A stretch of DNA of 64,000 bases from Allobosea vaviloviae (GCF_001298265.1 NZ_LGSZ01000040.1:62001-126000), one strand, 5' to 3'. Counted from the first letter of the stretch, positions 35,493 to 44,302 are shown. A program made the numbers and translations. The notes: generated by a model from the letters alone, not told the origin.

Positions 35493-36698
35493 CTACTTCC
35501 CTTCCTCGCGTTTCATCAGGGCGGCCAGCAGCCGATCGCGGCCGCGATGCACGCTGTTGACGAAGATTTCGCCCGTCTCGCTCGCCTTCAGGATGACGCG
35601 CCAGGCGATGCCGTCGATCCGCTTCCACAGCGCGAGCTTCGATCCCGGCACGACCGCATCGGGTTCGTCCAGGATGTCCTGCAGCCTGGGCCAGAACCCG
35701 GCCGAGACCTCTGGGTGCTGCGCCTGGATCTTCGCGGCGTCGGCGACCGACAGCGTGGCGACCCGGCTGGTCGTGCCGAGCTGGCCGGCGAGCTGCGGAT
35801 TGATCACGGCGGCCGGCCAGCGCAGGCGCCCGGCAGCCGCCTGCTCTGGCGCCAGGCGCTTCTGGTAATCGAAGCCCGCCCCGTTCTCGGTGACATAGGT
35901 GAAGACGGGATCGGCGCGCATCTGCTTCACCGCCTGGCGCCTCGCCTCGCTGCCCATCGCATCGAGGCGCTCGACGAGACGGGTGCTCGCCATCTGCTCG
36001 CGGGCGCGGCCGGGATTGTGATCCCAGCCCGGATCGATGCCGGCCGGCACCAGGCGCGTCTCGCCGGTCGCGCCGTTCGTCCAGGGGCGCGCATTGAATG
36101 GCGGGCGCACGGTGGCGGCGCCCTCGCGCGGCGCGGCCCGCGACCGGACCCGGCATTTGCAGCGCCAGCCATTGGGCGGGTAGTGCGTCGACCACCAGCT
36201 GTCGGAGGACAGCAGCGTGGTGCCGACCCATGACAGGTGCAGCGGCCGCTTCCGCTCCGAGGTCGAGGTCAGATATTCGAGGAAGGGCAGTACGTCCTTG
36301 ACGCGCTGGATCCGCTCCCAGTCGCCGGCGGCCTGCGCCGAGCGGATATTGGCGTCGTAGATCAGGTCGAGGCGGCGTAAGGATCCGAGCTGCACCTTGG
36401 CGATCTCGCCGGTGCGCGGATCCGCGACCTCCTTGCGGCCCCACCATCCCTTCGCCTTCAGGATCGGGACCAGCTCGTCGCGGAACTGCTCGAAGGGCAC
36501 GCGATCGACGACGCCTGCGCGTGCCGCCTTGCGGATGTCATCGAGCACGTCGAAGCCAGCCGTGCGCGCCACGGTGAACTGCAGCGCATGCTCGCGCGGC
36601 GCGACCTCGTCCCACCGAAAGGACGGCTTGCTCGGACGCCGGTCGAAATAGTCGACGACCTCGCGCGGCGCCGTCTTGAAAAGCTCCTCGACCGCCAT
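35493..36698 (-). CDS. Minor head protein (Mu gpF/SPP1 gp7-like)
   Basis: 401 residues starting MAVEELFKTAPREVVDYFDR. The phage Mu F domain spans about residues 60-190, with RVPFEQFRDELVPILKAKGW, RLDLIYDANIRSAQAAG and the diagnostic PPNGWRCKCRV. It binds portal and DNA during head assembly. It is downstream of the portal by 124 bases that contain no supported ORF. Confidence 0.88.
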   Translation of the reverse strand: MAVEELFKTAPREVVDYFDRRPSKPSFRWDEVAPREHALQFTVARTAGFDVLDDIRKAARAGVVDRVPFEQFRDELVPILKAKGWWGRKEVADPRTGEIAKVQLGSLRRLDLIYDANIRSAQAAGDWERIQRVKDVLPFLEYLTSTSERKRPLHLSWVGTTLLSSDSWWSTHYPPNGWRCKCRVRSRAAPREGAATVRPPFNARPWTNGATGETRLVPAGIDPGWDHNPGRAREQMASTRLVERLDAMGSEARRQAVKQMRADPVFTYVTENGAGFDYQKRLAPEQAAAGRLRWPAAVINPQLAGQLGTTSRVATLSVADAAKIQAQHPEVSAGFWPRLQDILDEPDAVVPGSKLALWKRIDGIAWRVILKASETGEIFVNSVHRGRDRLLAALMKREEGK

Positions 36699-36822
36699 TC
36701 AGCCCGAGCCCCACAGAAGCCCCAGGACGGCAGCAAGCCTGCCGCCGCCCCCGTGGCCCGGAAAAAAAGCTCTCGGGGATTTTAGCCGTTTGAATACCGC
36801 TTCAACGGACGACATGGCGCCG

Positions 36823-38415
36823 TCACTCCAGCCCCGCATCGCCCAGGCCCTTGCCGATCATGCCGAGCTTGGCCAGGCGGCGCGCCAGGCGCGCCACAGG
36901 GAGATCCGGGGCGATGCGCTCCAGCGCCGCCTGGAAGCCCTCATAGCTTGTCGCCTGGTCGGCCGCCGCACGGATCGCGGCGACGGTCGGCGTCATGTCG
37001 GGCCGCCAGGACTCCAGCGCCTCGGCGACCAGCTCGTCGACCTCGTCCATCTCGGCGTTGGGATCGTCCGCCGCCAGCATCGCGGGGCCACAAGCCGGGC
37101 AGATGCGCGGATCGATCCGATAGGCCGAGGCCTTCTCGACCGGCGTGACCTGGGCGGGCTTCGGCTGCGGGCCACCGGCGTCGGGCGTCCTGAGCAACTT
37201 GGCCCCTGCCGCCGGCTCCTTCAAACCGAGCTGGTCGTAGATCTGGCTCGCCTCGACCTCGAGTCCGCGATCGACGAACTTTCCGACCGCATCCGACCAG
37301 ACCTGCAGATCCTTTCGCTCGGGGATCGGAAAATGCAGGTTCGGATAAGCCTTCTGCGGCCCGAAGTTCAGGTCGACCACGGGACGGATCAGCTGATCCA
37401 TAAGGGTCAGCGCGAGATCGCGGGCATCCGACTTCTTGATGTCGGCGCGGACCTTGTCGAGCACCTCCTCGCCGGCCTTGGACGAACCGACGCCATCGCC
37501 AGGCTTGCCGATGACGAGTTTCGAGAGCTGCTCGTCCAGGAAGCGGACGTTGCCCTCGAAGGGCTTGTCGGAGAAGCCCTTGGCCTCGACGAGATCGATG
37601 GTCATGCCGACCGGCACGATCGCCGCCGCATCGCGGCCGAGGCTGCGCACCGCCTGCAGCAGCACGGCGCGATCGTCGGCCGAGGAGCCGGGGCCGTATT
37701 TTCCCAGCCGCATCGGCATGCCGTAGATCTCGAGGAATTGCGCCCAGTCGCGCATCGAGAACGATTTGAACATGAACGACCAGGCTGCGACACGGGCGAG
37801 CCCGTTTCGGGCCGGCAGACCCATCTTCAGCAGCGGGACATGGGTCAGGTATTTGAGCGGCTCCAGCGGCACACCATCGGCGACGCCCTGCACGCGCAGC
37901 CTGAACTGGGTGCGCGTCGCCAGGTCGAACTGGAAGAGCCGGGGATCGCGCCAGACATAGCGCCTTGGCACCCAGCCTGAGCTCAAGTCCCAGATGATCT
38001 CGACATTCGAGTAGCCCTTCGAGAGGCCGTCGACGAGCATGTCGGGCAAAGTCTTGAACGCAGGCGTCTCGACGATGGCGTTGCGGAGGAAGTCGGCGAT
38101 CTCGACATCGCGGGCGCTCTCGCTCGCAGGGTCGACCTGGGCGTTCAGCGAGGTGACCGCGTTCTTCCGCGTCTCCAGCACATAGCGATAGTGCGGCTCG
38201 CGCTCTTCGATCTCCTCGGCGAGCGTCAGGAAGTTGAACATGTCGCCGGTGCCGGCCTCGCGCAGGGTGCGCGCGAGGCGGCCCGGCTGCAGCCCTGTCG
38301 CCACCGTCTCCTCGAACGGATGCTGGATGCCGGTGACGCTCGGCACCGCGCGCTCCTGCGCGAGCAGCGTGCGGTCGATCGGGCGGCCGAACTGGTCGAG
38401 GATCTTGGGAGCCAT
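36823..38415 (-). CDS. Portal protein (DUF935, Mu gp29-like)
   Basis: 530 residues. DUF935 landmarks are ILDQFGRPIDRTLLAQERA at the N-terminus, EEREPHYRYVLETRKNAVTS, YSNVEIIWDLSSGW, PLLKMGLPARNGLARVAAWS and FLEIYGMPMRLGKYG. It forms the dodecameric DNA gate. It follows the large terminase gene by 8 bases. Confidence 0.93.
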   Translation of the reverse strand: MAPKILDQFGRPIDRTLLAQERAVPSVTGIQHPFEETVATGLQPGRLARTLREAGTGDMFNFLTLAEEIEEREPHYRYVLETRKNAVTSLNAQVDPASESARDVEIADFLRNAIVETPAFKTLPDMLVDGLSKGYSNVEIIWDLSSGWVPRRYVWRDPRLFQFDLATRTQFRLRVQGVADGVPLEPLKYLTHVPLLKMGLPARNGLARVAAWSFMFKSFSMRDWAQFLEIYGMPMRLGKYGPGSSADDRAVLLQAVRSLGRDAAAIVPVGMTIDLVEAKGFSDKPFEGNVRFLDEQLSKLVIGKPGDGVGSSKAGEEVLDKVRADIKKSDARDLALTLMDQLIRPVVDLNFGPQKAYPNLHFPIPERKDLQVWSDAVGKFVDRGLEVEASQIYDQLGLKEPAAGAKLLRTPDAGGPQPKPAQVTPVEKASAYRIDPRICPACGPAMLAADDPNAEMDEVDELVAEALESWRPDMTPTVAAIRAAADQATSYEGFQAALERIAPDLPVARLARRLAKLGMIGKGLGDAGLE

Positions 38416-38423
38416 CGCTTACC

Positions 38424-40151
38424 TCACCAGAGACCGTCGCTGCGCGACGGCATCATCACGTCATGGGCATCCTGGACCGGCCGGATGCCGCCACGACGGG
38501 CGTCCTCCGGGCTCGGACGTGCGCTCTGGTAGCCGTAGGCCTCGACGGTCATCCGGGTCGCGGAATAGGCGAGCGCCAGCCCGACCGCATAGTCGCCATG
38601 ACGCTTCTCGCCGGTTGCAGAGGTGGTGCGCAGGCTTGGGATTTGGGCGACACCACGGATGATCCTGACCAGGCGGAGATCGCCGACATGATCGGCGTCC
38701 GCCGGCAGGCTGATGTTGTCTTGTTCGAAGGCGTCCTTCAGCGGCGGCATCTCGGTGCGATACCACTCGGTCGACAGCTTCACCTCGACGAAGGACGGGC
38801 CGAACGTCAGCATGGCGCTCTCGGCCATCTGCGCGCCCAGCCCCGTCGCGTCGGTGCATCCTCCGATCAGGCGCGGCAACCTTTTCAGCATCGCGTCGCG
38901 GATCTGCTCCTGATGGACGAAGGGAACGCGGTGCAGCTCGACGACGAAGGGAACGATACGGCGCAGGGTGCGCCCGATCTGCATGGGCACCATGACCGAT
39001 GCGTCGCGATGACGGGCGACGTCGTGACCGAAGGCGCTCATCAATGCCGGATCGACCGTCTCCTCCATGACCGGCATCAGCACGTCGTCGATCCATGCCT
39101 GGATCTCGGAATTGCGGAAAGGCTCGGGTCGGAAGACGAAGGCGGCGGGCAATGACAGGCGCAGCACATGCTTGCGTCCGGGCAGCGGTTGCACCATGCG
39201 CGCCTCGATCAAGGCGCTCGTCAGCCAGGCGCCGGAGCCCTGCGACGGGATGCAATACAGCTCCTCGTCCGCCGCATCGCGATAATCGCGGATCAGCTTC
39301 TCGCGCCAGTCGGCCTCTTTCTCCGCAGTCCATTCGCCATGCTTGTGGGCGTTGATCAGGCACATGCGCTCGAACAGGCCGTCGCGCAGCGCGTCGTCCA
39401 GGTCGAACCGCACGAGGCCATAGGCAGCGCGGCCGGCGCGGATATCGGTGATGACCTGGTTGAAGGCGTTGTCCGCGCCGTTATGCGTCGAGATCACCAG
39501 CACCTTGCCGCCCCACATCAGGAACGCCATCGCGGCCTTGAGCAGCTCGGGCAGGTTGTCGACGAAGGCGGCCTCGTCGAGGATCGCGAAGCCCTGGCGG
39601 CCGCGAAGCGAGCGCGGCTTCGACGACAGCGCAACGATCGAGAAGCCCGAAGCGAAGTCGATCTTAAGCGCCTTGATTCCCGCGTCGGACCCGTCGTCGA
39701 ACAGGGTCTCGCCGATGCCGCTGCAGACATGCTCCAGCAGCTGCGCCCAGTTGGCGGCGGCGTCGATGAACTCCTTCGCCATATCGTGGCTGGTGCCCAT
39801 GTAGAGCGTGTCCATGCCGCCGCTGCTGCGGGCCGCGGCCGAGCGCAGCACGGCGTCGGCGGCCGCGCCCCAGGTGGCGCCGGTGCGCCGGGACTTCTCG
39901 ACGAAGACGACGTCGTATTGTTCGCAGGCGATGGCGATCGCGCGCTGGTAGCCGAGCAGCGGCGCGGCCTGGCGCCAGTCGGCCGGGGTGGCGCGTCCCT
40001 GCTCGGTTCGGATCTCCAGCCATTCGTCCCGGCCCGGCCGGGCGGCGATATCGGTCGCGGCGGCGCTCAGCGCCATCGCCGCACTGAGGCCACCCGCGAT
40101 GCCCTTGCGGATGGCTTTCCCGGCTGCCTTCAGGATCTCGGCGTCAGCCAT
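38424..40151 (-). CDS. Terminase large subunit (Mu gp28-like)
   Basis: 575 residues. ATPase motifs: an atypical Walker A in VFVEKSRRTGATWGAAADA and Walker B GFAILDEAAFVD. RNase H-like nuclease acids appear around FGHDVARHRDASVMVPMQIG. It packages host-flanked phage DNA from transposition end points. Starts at an ATG at 40151 inside the DUF3486 stop region; a TTG 12 bases upstream is also possible. Confidence 0.92.
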   Translation of the reverse strand: MADAEILKAAGKAIRKGIAGGLSAAMALSAAATDIAARPGRDEWLEIRTEQGRATPADWRQAAPLLGYQRAIAIACEQYDVVFVEKSRRTGATWGAAADAVLRSAAARSSGGMDTLYMGTSHDMAKEFIDAAANWAQLLEHVCSGIGETLFDDGSDAGIKALKIDFASGFSIVALSSKPRSLRGRQGFAILDEAAFVDNLPELLKAAMAFLMWGGKVLVISTHNGADNAFNQVITDIRAGRAAYGLVRFDLDDALRDGLFERMCLINAHKHGEWTAEKEADWREKLIRDYRDAADEELYCIPSQGSGAWLTSALIEARMVQPLPGRKHVLRLSLPAAFVFRPEPFRNSEIQAWIDDVLMPVMEETVDPALMSAFGHDVARHRDASVMVPMQIGRTLRRIVPFVVELHRVPFVHQEQIRDAMLKRLPRLIGGCTDATGLGAQMAESAMLTFGPSFVEVKLSTEWYRTEMPPLKDAFEQDNISLPADADHVGDLRLVRIIRGVAQIPSLRTTSATGEKRHGDYAVGLALAYSATRMTVEAYGYQSARPSPEDARRGGIRPVQDAHDVMMPSRSDGLW

Positions 40152-40716
40152 CGCGCTGACCAAACAGCATCGCCTTGAAGGCCTGTTGAAGCTCCGGCGT
40201 CAGCGCGCCCGATCCGCCATGCTTGACGACGGCGGCCTCGGCCTCCTTCAGCGCGGCCGCGCGGGCCTTGTCCGCCGCCCGCTTCTCGATCGTGATGGTG
40301 CGCGCAACATCGTCCTTCGAGGCCTTGCCGAGATGGTCCATGGCCTTCGACAGCAGCATGATCTGCATCGGGTCGAGCGCGATCGGCTCGCCATCCTCCG
40401 GGTTCATCATGTCGAACAGGGCCTGATGCATCAGCTCGATGTTGAGCCTCGTGACCTTGTCCGGCTCGGATTCCCCGAGCTTCCTGACGACGACTTCCGC
40501 CACGGTACGCGACCGTCGCAACTTATCGGCCACCGCCTCGGCACGTTGCAGATGCTTGTGTAGCCCCGCCCGCGACGGCAGCGACGCCGCGGCGATATCG
40601 AGCTCGCCCAGCTTCGCCATGATCTCGTCCAGCGTACGGCCCTGGTCACGAAGGCGCCCGACGAGGTCGCGCACGTCCGGGCCGAGGCGATCGATCTTGG
40701 AAGGGCGCTTGGCCAT
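40144..40716 (-). CDS. Terminase small subunit (DUF3486, Mu gp27-like)
   Basis: 190 residues, MAKRPSKIDRLGPDVRDLVG, with an HTH-like first part (GRTLDEIMAKLGELDI, SRAGLHKHLQRAEA) and a helical C-terminus. This is the family signature of DUF3486, which recognises phage DNA ends in Mu-like packaging. The large subunit starts within its last codons. Confidence 0.9.
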   Translation of the reverse strand: MAKRPSKIDRLGPDVRDLVGRLRDQGRTLDEIMAKLGELDIAAASLPSRAGLHKHLQRAEAVADKLRRSRTVAEVVVRKLGESEPDKVTRLNIELMHQALFDMMNPEDGEPIALDPMQIMLLSKAMDHLGKASKDDVARTITIEKRAADKARAAALKEAEAAVVKHGGSGALTPELQQAFKAMLFGQRDG

Positions 40717-40718
40717 CG

Positions 40719-41033
40719 TCAGAACTTCGGCGAGGGCTGGTCGACGATCGGGTGCGGCCGGCCATTGGCGACATCGAGGCCGAGCCGCGTCAGCGTCGCG
40801 AAAACGAGCGTCTTGCCGTTGTGGGGCTCCTCCTCGCGCCTGACGAGGCCATGCTGCTCCAGCATGACGATGTCGGCGGCGATCGTGTCGTCATAGACCG
40901 CGTGCCGCATGCGGCTCACGGCCTTGGTCAGCATCGATGCCGACAGGGAGTAATTCGTGGCCGGCACCTCGGACAGCAGGCGCAGGATGACCAGGCGGCG
41001 ATCCTTGGCAAAATCTTCGGTCAGCGAGCTCAT
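40719..41033 (-). CDS. Mu gp26-like winged-helix protein
   Basis: 104 residues with a winged-helix pattern: DRRLVILRLLSEVPATNYSL, then ADIVMLEQHGLVRREEE and TLVFATLTRLGLDVA. This family is always encoded between DUF2730 and DUF3486 genes in Mu-like phages. Function not established; DNA binding is inferred. Overlaps the DUF2730 stop by 4 bases. Confidence 0.85.
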   Translation of the reverse strand: MSSLTEDFAKDRRLVILRLLSEVPATNYSLSASMLTKAVSRMRHAVYDDTIAADIVMLEQHGLVRREEEPHNGKTLVFATLTRLGLDVANGRPHPIVDQPSPKF

Positions 41034-41437
41034 GTCGCCTTCTCCAGCATGTGCTTGAGGATCAGCCCCAGTGTGTGGTCGATCTTGGTCACCGTCTTTT
41101 CGACGCCAATGATCTTCTCGACGGAGGTCGCGACCTCCTTCTCGACGCGTCCGATCCGATCGCCCAGCGCCTGGACCTCCTGTCGGTTCGGCAGGCGCTC
41201 CAGATCGCCCTCGATCTTGGCGACGCGCGTCTCGATGCGATGCTCGTTGGCGACCACGCGATCCGACAGGGTGGCGATCGACGCCTGCAGCAGCTTGGTC
41301 TGTTCGTCATGCTGCTGCTTCGTCGGGAACTGGCTGCGCAGGAACAGCATGCCGACGCCAGCGGCGAAGGCGAGCGGCAGCGAGGCGATCCACCAGATGT
41401 CCTTGATGACCCCGATCACAGAAGACCAATCGAACAT
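41030..41437 (-). CDS. DUF2730 membrane-anchored coiled-coil protein (Mu gp25-like)
   Basis: 135 residues: a membrane segment (IASLPLAFAAGVGMLFL, about residues 17-33), then a long coiled coil (QHDEQTKLLQASIATLSDRV onward) ending LGLILKHMLEKAT. The family is a fixed member of Mu-like late operons. Role unknown, perhaps in lysis or assembly at the membrane. Its ATG overlaps the o-spanin stop (TGATG). Confidence 0.85.
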   Translation of the reverse strand: MFDWSSVIGVIKDIWWIASLPLAFAAGVGMLFLRSQFPTKQQHDEQTKLLQASIATLSDRVVANEHRIETRVAKIEGDLERLPNRQEVQALGDRIGRVEKEVATSVEKIIGVEKTVTKIDHTLGLILKHMLEKAT

Positions 41438-41715
41438 CACGGCATCGCTCCATCGATGGCGGCGACGGCTGCGGCGCGGCGGCTCTCGCACTGGCGCAGG
41501 GCCGAGCGGTCGCGGAGCCACTCGGCAGTGGCTTCGGACTCGGTCGCATCGCGGTCAGGCAACGCCACCGGCTCGGCGCAACGCTGGCGCGCGATCGCGG
41601 GCACCGCCGGGCGGAGGAACTCCGTCTTCACGGTCGGGGGCTCAGCGGGCGCCGTTGAGCAGCCGGACGCGATCGCGCCCGATGCCAACACGATCGCCAT
41701 GGGGAAGCTCCGCAT
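41437..41715 (-). CDS. Rz1-like outer-membrane spanin lipoprotein
   Basis: 92 residues: signal peptide with lipobox ending ASGC (Cys19), then a Pro-containing periplasmic part. It begins inside the Rz-like gene in another frame (74-base overlap), the nested architecture of Rz/Rz1 pairs. With Rz it would fuse inner and outer membranes at the last step of lysis. Confidence 0.75.
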   Translation of the reverse strand: MRSFPMAIVLASGAIASGCSTAPAEPPTVKTEFLRPAVPAIARQRCAEPVALPDRDATESEATAEWLRDRSALRQCESRRAAAVAAIDGAMP

Positions 41716-42022
41716 TCCGGCCCTCCAGATCCTTCAACTTGGTTTCAAAGTCGGCGGCCGCATCGCGAAGCTTCGCGTCGGCGGCCATCGCGGCGAGCGC
41801 CTGGTCGGCGCGGGCCTTCTCGACGAGTGCGTTCGAGGTCGCGATCTCGGCGCGCCAAAGGGCGTCGCGCTCGGCCCTGGCCGTGGCCGCGGCGCGCAGC
41901 TCCATGGCGTCGATCGCGGCCATGCCCTGCCAGAAGCCGAGGCCGGCAAGAGCCAGCAGGACCAGGACGGCGACGACGCCGGCGATGACGCGCCAGTTGC
42001 GCAGGGCGAAGGCGGCCAGCAT
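41642..42022 (-). CDS. Rz-like inner-membrane spanin
   Basis: 126 residues: N-terminal membrane anchor (VIAGVVAVLVLLALAGLGFW, residues about 12-31) followed by a charged coiled-coil periplasmic region (RAERDALWRAEIATSNALVE). Position after the endolysin and the embedded lipoprotein gene identify it as an i-spanin. ATG at 42022 overlaps the lysozyme stop (TGATG). Confidence 0.75.
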   Translation of the reverse strand: MLAAFALRNWRVIAGVVAVLVLLALAGLGFWQGMAAIDAMELRAAATARAERDALWRAEIATSNALVEKARADQALAAMAADAKLRDAAADFETKLKDLEGRNAELPHGDRVGIGRDRVRLLNGAR

Positions 42023-42588
42023 CAAAGGCCCTCCCGGCAGAGTTCGAACTCGCCGATGCGGGCGGCGTCACCGTTCTCGCGCCGCTTCACGAGCCCGATC
42101 ATCACCCTGCCGGCGGCCCGATTGAACGCCGTGGCAGCCTTGCAGCTTTCGGCATAGCGCCCGGCCATCCCGAGGCGCGCGGCCGTTGAGCGGCAGGCCG
42201 CGCCGGTGCCGATATTGTAGGAGAGCGAGTTCATCATGGCGCGCCAGCTCAAAGGCGCGCGCTCGAAATTCGTGATGCAGCCGACGAGCTGCTTGCGGAA
42301 TTGCACCATGCGGCGCGACAGGCGCGCATCGCAGCCGGCCGGCGTCTCGACCAGGCCCGGCTTCACGCCGAAGGTATCGCCGTCGCAGATCGTCCAGGGC
42401 ACGCCGCCCGTCGCCGGGTCAGGGTAGGCGCGAAGCTCCCGGCCTTCCCAGGGCGAGACGAGATAGGTGGCCGCGAGGGCCACATCATCCGGCACGCGAT
42501 CGCCGCTCGACATCACCACCAGGCCGCCGCCGGCGGCCGCGAGGGCGACAATCGAGGCGATGGCCGCCTTTGCGCGCCTACTCGCCAT
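42022..42588 (-). CDS. Endolysin, GH24 lysozyme with N-terminal signal anchor
   Basis: 188 residues. Residues about 8-27 form an Ala/Gly-rich hydrophobic segment without a clear cleavage site, typical of a signal-arrest-release endolysin. The catalytic stretch is SPWEGRELRAYPDPATGGVP, with Glu48 and Asp57 nine apart and Thr66. It cleaves peptidoglycan glycan strands. It overlaps the holin-like gene by 11 bases. Confidence 0.88.
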   Translation of the reverse strand: MASRRAKAAIASIVALAAAGGGLVVMSSGDRVPDDVALAATYLVSPWEGRELRAYPDPATGGVPWTICDGDTFGVKPGLVETPAGCDARLSRRMVQFRKQLVGCITNFERAPLSWRAMMNSLSYNIGTGAACRSTAARLGMAGRYAESCKAATAFNRAAGRVMIGLVKRRENGDAARIGEFELCREGL

Positions 42589-42817
42589 CGCCGCCTCCCG
42601 AGACGCTCTCCTGCGCGACCAGGCGCGCGACGAAGGCCCCGGCCGTGGCGACGAAGGACAGCCCGGCGAAGACGCCCTTGGGCACCGGCAGCAGGCCGTC
42701 GAGCAGCGGCAGCGCGATCTCGGCGCCCGAAAGCAGGCCGGCGAGGATGATCAGGCGGATCGACCAGGCGTGCTTCAGCACGCGCTTCCAGTTCGCGACG
42801 AGGGTCCAGCGCTTCAT
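42578..42817 (-). CDS. Holin-like small membrane protein
   Basis: 79 residues starting MKRWTLVANWKRVLKHAWSI, with two hydrophobic segments (RLIILAGLLSGAEIALPLL and VFAGLSFVATAGAFVARLVA). The family is common directly upstream of lysozyme genes in alphaproteobacterial phages and is taken as a holin. There is no good ribosome-binding site; it lies 2 bases after the stop of a tiny lipoprotein gene, so coupling is likely. Confidence 0.75.
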   Translation of the reverse strand: MKRWTLVANWKRVLKHAWSIRLIILAGLLSGAEIALPLLDGLLPVPKGVFAGLSFVATAGAFVARLVAQESVSGGGDGE

Positions 42818-42819
42818 GA

Positions 42820-42933
42820 TCAGGAGCCCACATGCGCGGAGGGCCAAACCGACATGACCGGTTGCGCCGTCACCGGCGTCCCGGTGCAGGACGCCAAGAT
42901 GGTGATGCAGGCAGCAGCGACGATGCGGATCAT
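42820..42933 (-). CDS. Tiny lipoprotein at the head of the lysis cassette
   Basis: 37 residues, MIRIVAAACITILASCTGTP..., with a lipobox (LASC, Cys16). It is very short, but it ends 2 bases before the holin-like gene on the same strand and the lipobox is clean. It might be an extra spanin-like or exclusion lipopeptide. Confidence is limited by size. Confidence 0.5.
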   Translation of the reverse strand: MIRIVAAACITILASCTGTPVTAQPVMSVWPSAHVGS

Positions 42934-43000
42934 GCGGCGGCTCCGGGGGAAGCGGGCGCGCGCACGTGCCCTAGGTTCTCCCGGCAGATGACCCTGACAT

Positions 43001-43031
43001 GCGTCCGGATATGACCCGGACGCGCGTCCGG
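43001..43031 (-). terminator. Hairpin after mor; copy 3 of the phage palindrome core
   Basis: CCGGACGCGCGTCCGG at 43016-43031 is a perfect 16-bp palindrome directly after the Mor stop; an extra GCGTCCGG at 43001-43008 allows an alternative stem with 43016-43023. No T tract, so attenuation or regulator binding is also possible. Confidence 0.55.
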
Positions 43032-43445
43032 TCAGAGTAGCTTGAACTGGCTGCTGTTGTGGTGCCGCTGCTTGGAGCGGAAACGCCGGGCCGAGCGGTT
43101 CGTCACGCCTGCGGCTTTCGCCATCTGGTTCGCCGACGCGCCGCTGGATTGCGCCTCGGCCAGGGCGCGCGCGACCCGCCGACGTTCGGCAAGGTAGCTG
43201 CCCTTGGGACCAAAGGGAATATCGAGCTTCTGGCGATATCGACCCGAGCAGAAATGGTCGCTTATGGTTTGCGCCTTCTGCTGGCCGACCGCTTTGACCA
43301 GCCAGTTGTCGGGCCGCAACCGCGACACGACGAAGACCTCTTGCCCACCCTTGGCCTCGGCTATCGCCAGCGCGGCATCGATGCCCGCGACCTCGGCGAT
43401 CTCGGCCAGCAACGCCGGCAGCTCGGGCCAGCTCGCCTTGCTCAT
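43032..43445 (-). CDS. mor: Mor-family middle/late transcription activator
   Basis: 137 residues. N-terminal dimerisation part LPALLAEIAEVAGIDAALAI and GGQEVFVVSRL, then a beta strand (KLDIPFG) and a C-terminal HTH (GASANQMAKAAGVTNRSARR). These match the Mor/C family that activates middle or late promoters in Mu. It sits just upstream of the lysis and head operon, which it presumably turns on. Confidence 0.88.
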   Translation of the reverse strand: MSKASWPELPALLAEIAEVAGIDAALAIAEAKGGQEVFVVSRLRPDNWLVKAVGQQKAQTISDHFCSGRYRQKLDIPFGPKGSYLAERRRVARALAEAQSSGASANQMAKAAGVTNRSARRFRSKQRHHNSSQFKLL

Positions 43446-43684
43446 CGGCGCCGGCGCCTCCGGCCCTGGACCATGTCGGCATCGAGCACGGTGATCAGCG
43501 CATCGTCCTTGACGACGTAGCGCAGGCCATCGGCCACGATGACATAGTCGGCTATGCCGGCGCGCTGCGCGCCCAGCCGCGCCCGCTCCAGCGAATGCGC
43601 CAGGGTCAGCCGCAGAGCCTCGATCTCGGCTGCACCGGAACGGTCGAGGAAGCGCACGAGCGCATGATCGGTGACCTTCAGCAT
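43442..43684 (-). CDS. Small basic phage protein
   Basis: 80 residues starting MLKVTDHALVRFLDRSGAAE and ending in GRRRRRR. The DHALVRFLDR start and the beta-rich DYVIVADGLRYVVKDDALIT recall small DUF4258/RelE-like folds, but I cannot assign it. It overlaps GemA by one base and Mor by 4, so it is part of the GemA-Mor unit. Confidence 0.65.
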   Translation of the reverse strand: MLKVTDHALVRFLDRSGAAEIEALRLTLAHSLERARLGAQRAGIADYVIVADGLRYVVKDDALITVLDADMVQGRRRRRR

Positions 43685-44079
43685 CAGCGGGTTTCCTTCA
43701 TGCGGCGCTGCCAGGCCTTGAGCTGCTCGATCGCCTCGCGCGCGGCCTCGGGCTTCAGGAACTCGGGCGCAGAGACCTCGAAGCGGCGCTTCACCCAGGC
43801 GCGCAGCGCGTCGCGATCGAGCGGGCCGGAATGGAGCGCACCCCAGAGCGCGTATATCTTGCGGGTATCGGCGCGCTCAGCTGGCGCCCGCTTCGATTCC
43901 TTCGCCACCCAGCCGAGCTGCTTGAACTCGGCGATGACGGCCGCGGCCGCCTTGTCGCTGAGATCCTTCGCGCTCTCGACCTTGCCGACGCGCAGCAGGA
44001 GGGCGCGGTACTCCGCTTCCTCGAGGCGAAGTTCCTTCTTGGCGATGTGGATCTTGGCGAGCATGGCGGGGTGGCTCAT
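43684..44079 (-). CDS. gemA: GemA-like protein (Mu gp16, DUF1018)
   Basis: 131 residues, with the signature AKIHIAKKELRLEEAEYRAL, LLRVGKVESAKDLSDKAA and VIAEFKQLGWV. In Mu, GemA modulates host gene expression and DNA supercoiling. It lies just before Mor, as in Mu. Start overlaps the upstream stop by 4 bases. Confidence 0.9.
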   Translation of the reverse strand: MSHPAMLAKIHIAKKELRLEEAEYRALLLRVGKVESAKDLSDKAAAAVIAEFKQLGWVAKESKRAPAERADTRKIYALWGALHSGPLDRDALRAWVKRRFEVSAPEFLKPEAAREAIEQLKAWQRRMKETR

Positions 44080-44300
44080 CGGCTGGCCCTCGCGATCCCT
44101 GCGAGCAGCTCGATGCGTCGCCGCGTAAGCCGCTTCAATTCGCCTTCAACGATGGTTGAACGGCGCGGCGCGATGCTGGCGATGACGCCCTTCAGGCGCT
44201 CCCGCTCCTCATCCACACGGCGCAGATCCTCCCGCGCCAGCAGCGCCATCAGCGGGGCGGTATCGGAGGGAGCGCGACGGGGCGAGAGGAAGCGGGCCAT
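44076..44300 (-). CDS. Small coiled-coil phage protein
   Basis: 74 residues starting MARFLSPRRAPSDTAPLMAL, mostly charged helix (DLRRVDEERERLKGVIASI...RLTRRRIELLAG). No family recognised. It starts 2 bases after the methyltransferase stop and overlaps gemA by 4 bases, so the gene is likely real. Confidence 0.65.
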   Translation of the reverse strand: MARFLSPRRAPSDTAPLMALLAREDLRRVDEERERLKGVIASIAPRRSTIVEGELKRLTRRRIELLAGIARASR

Positions 44301-44302
44301 GG

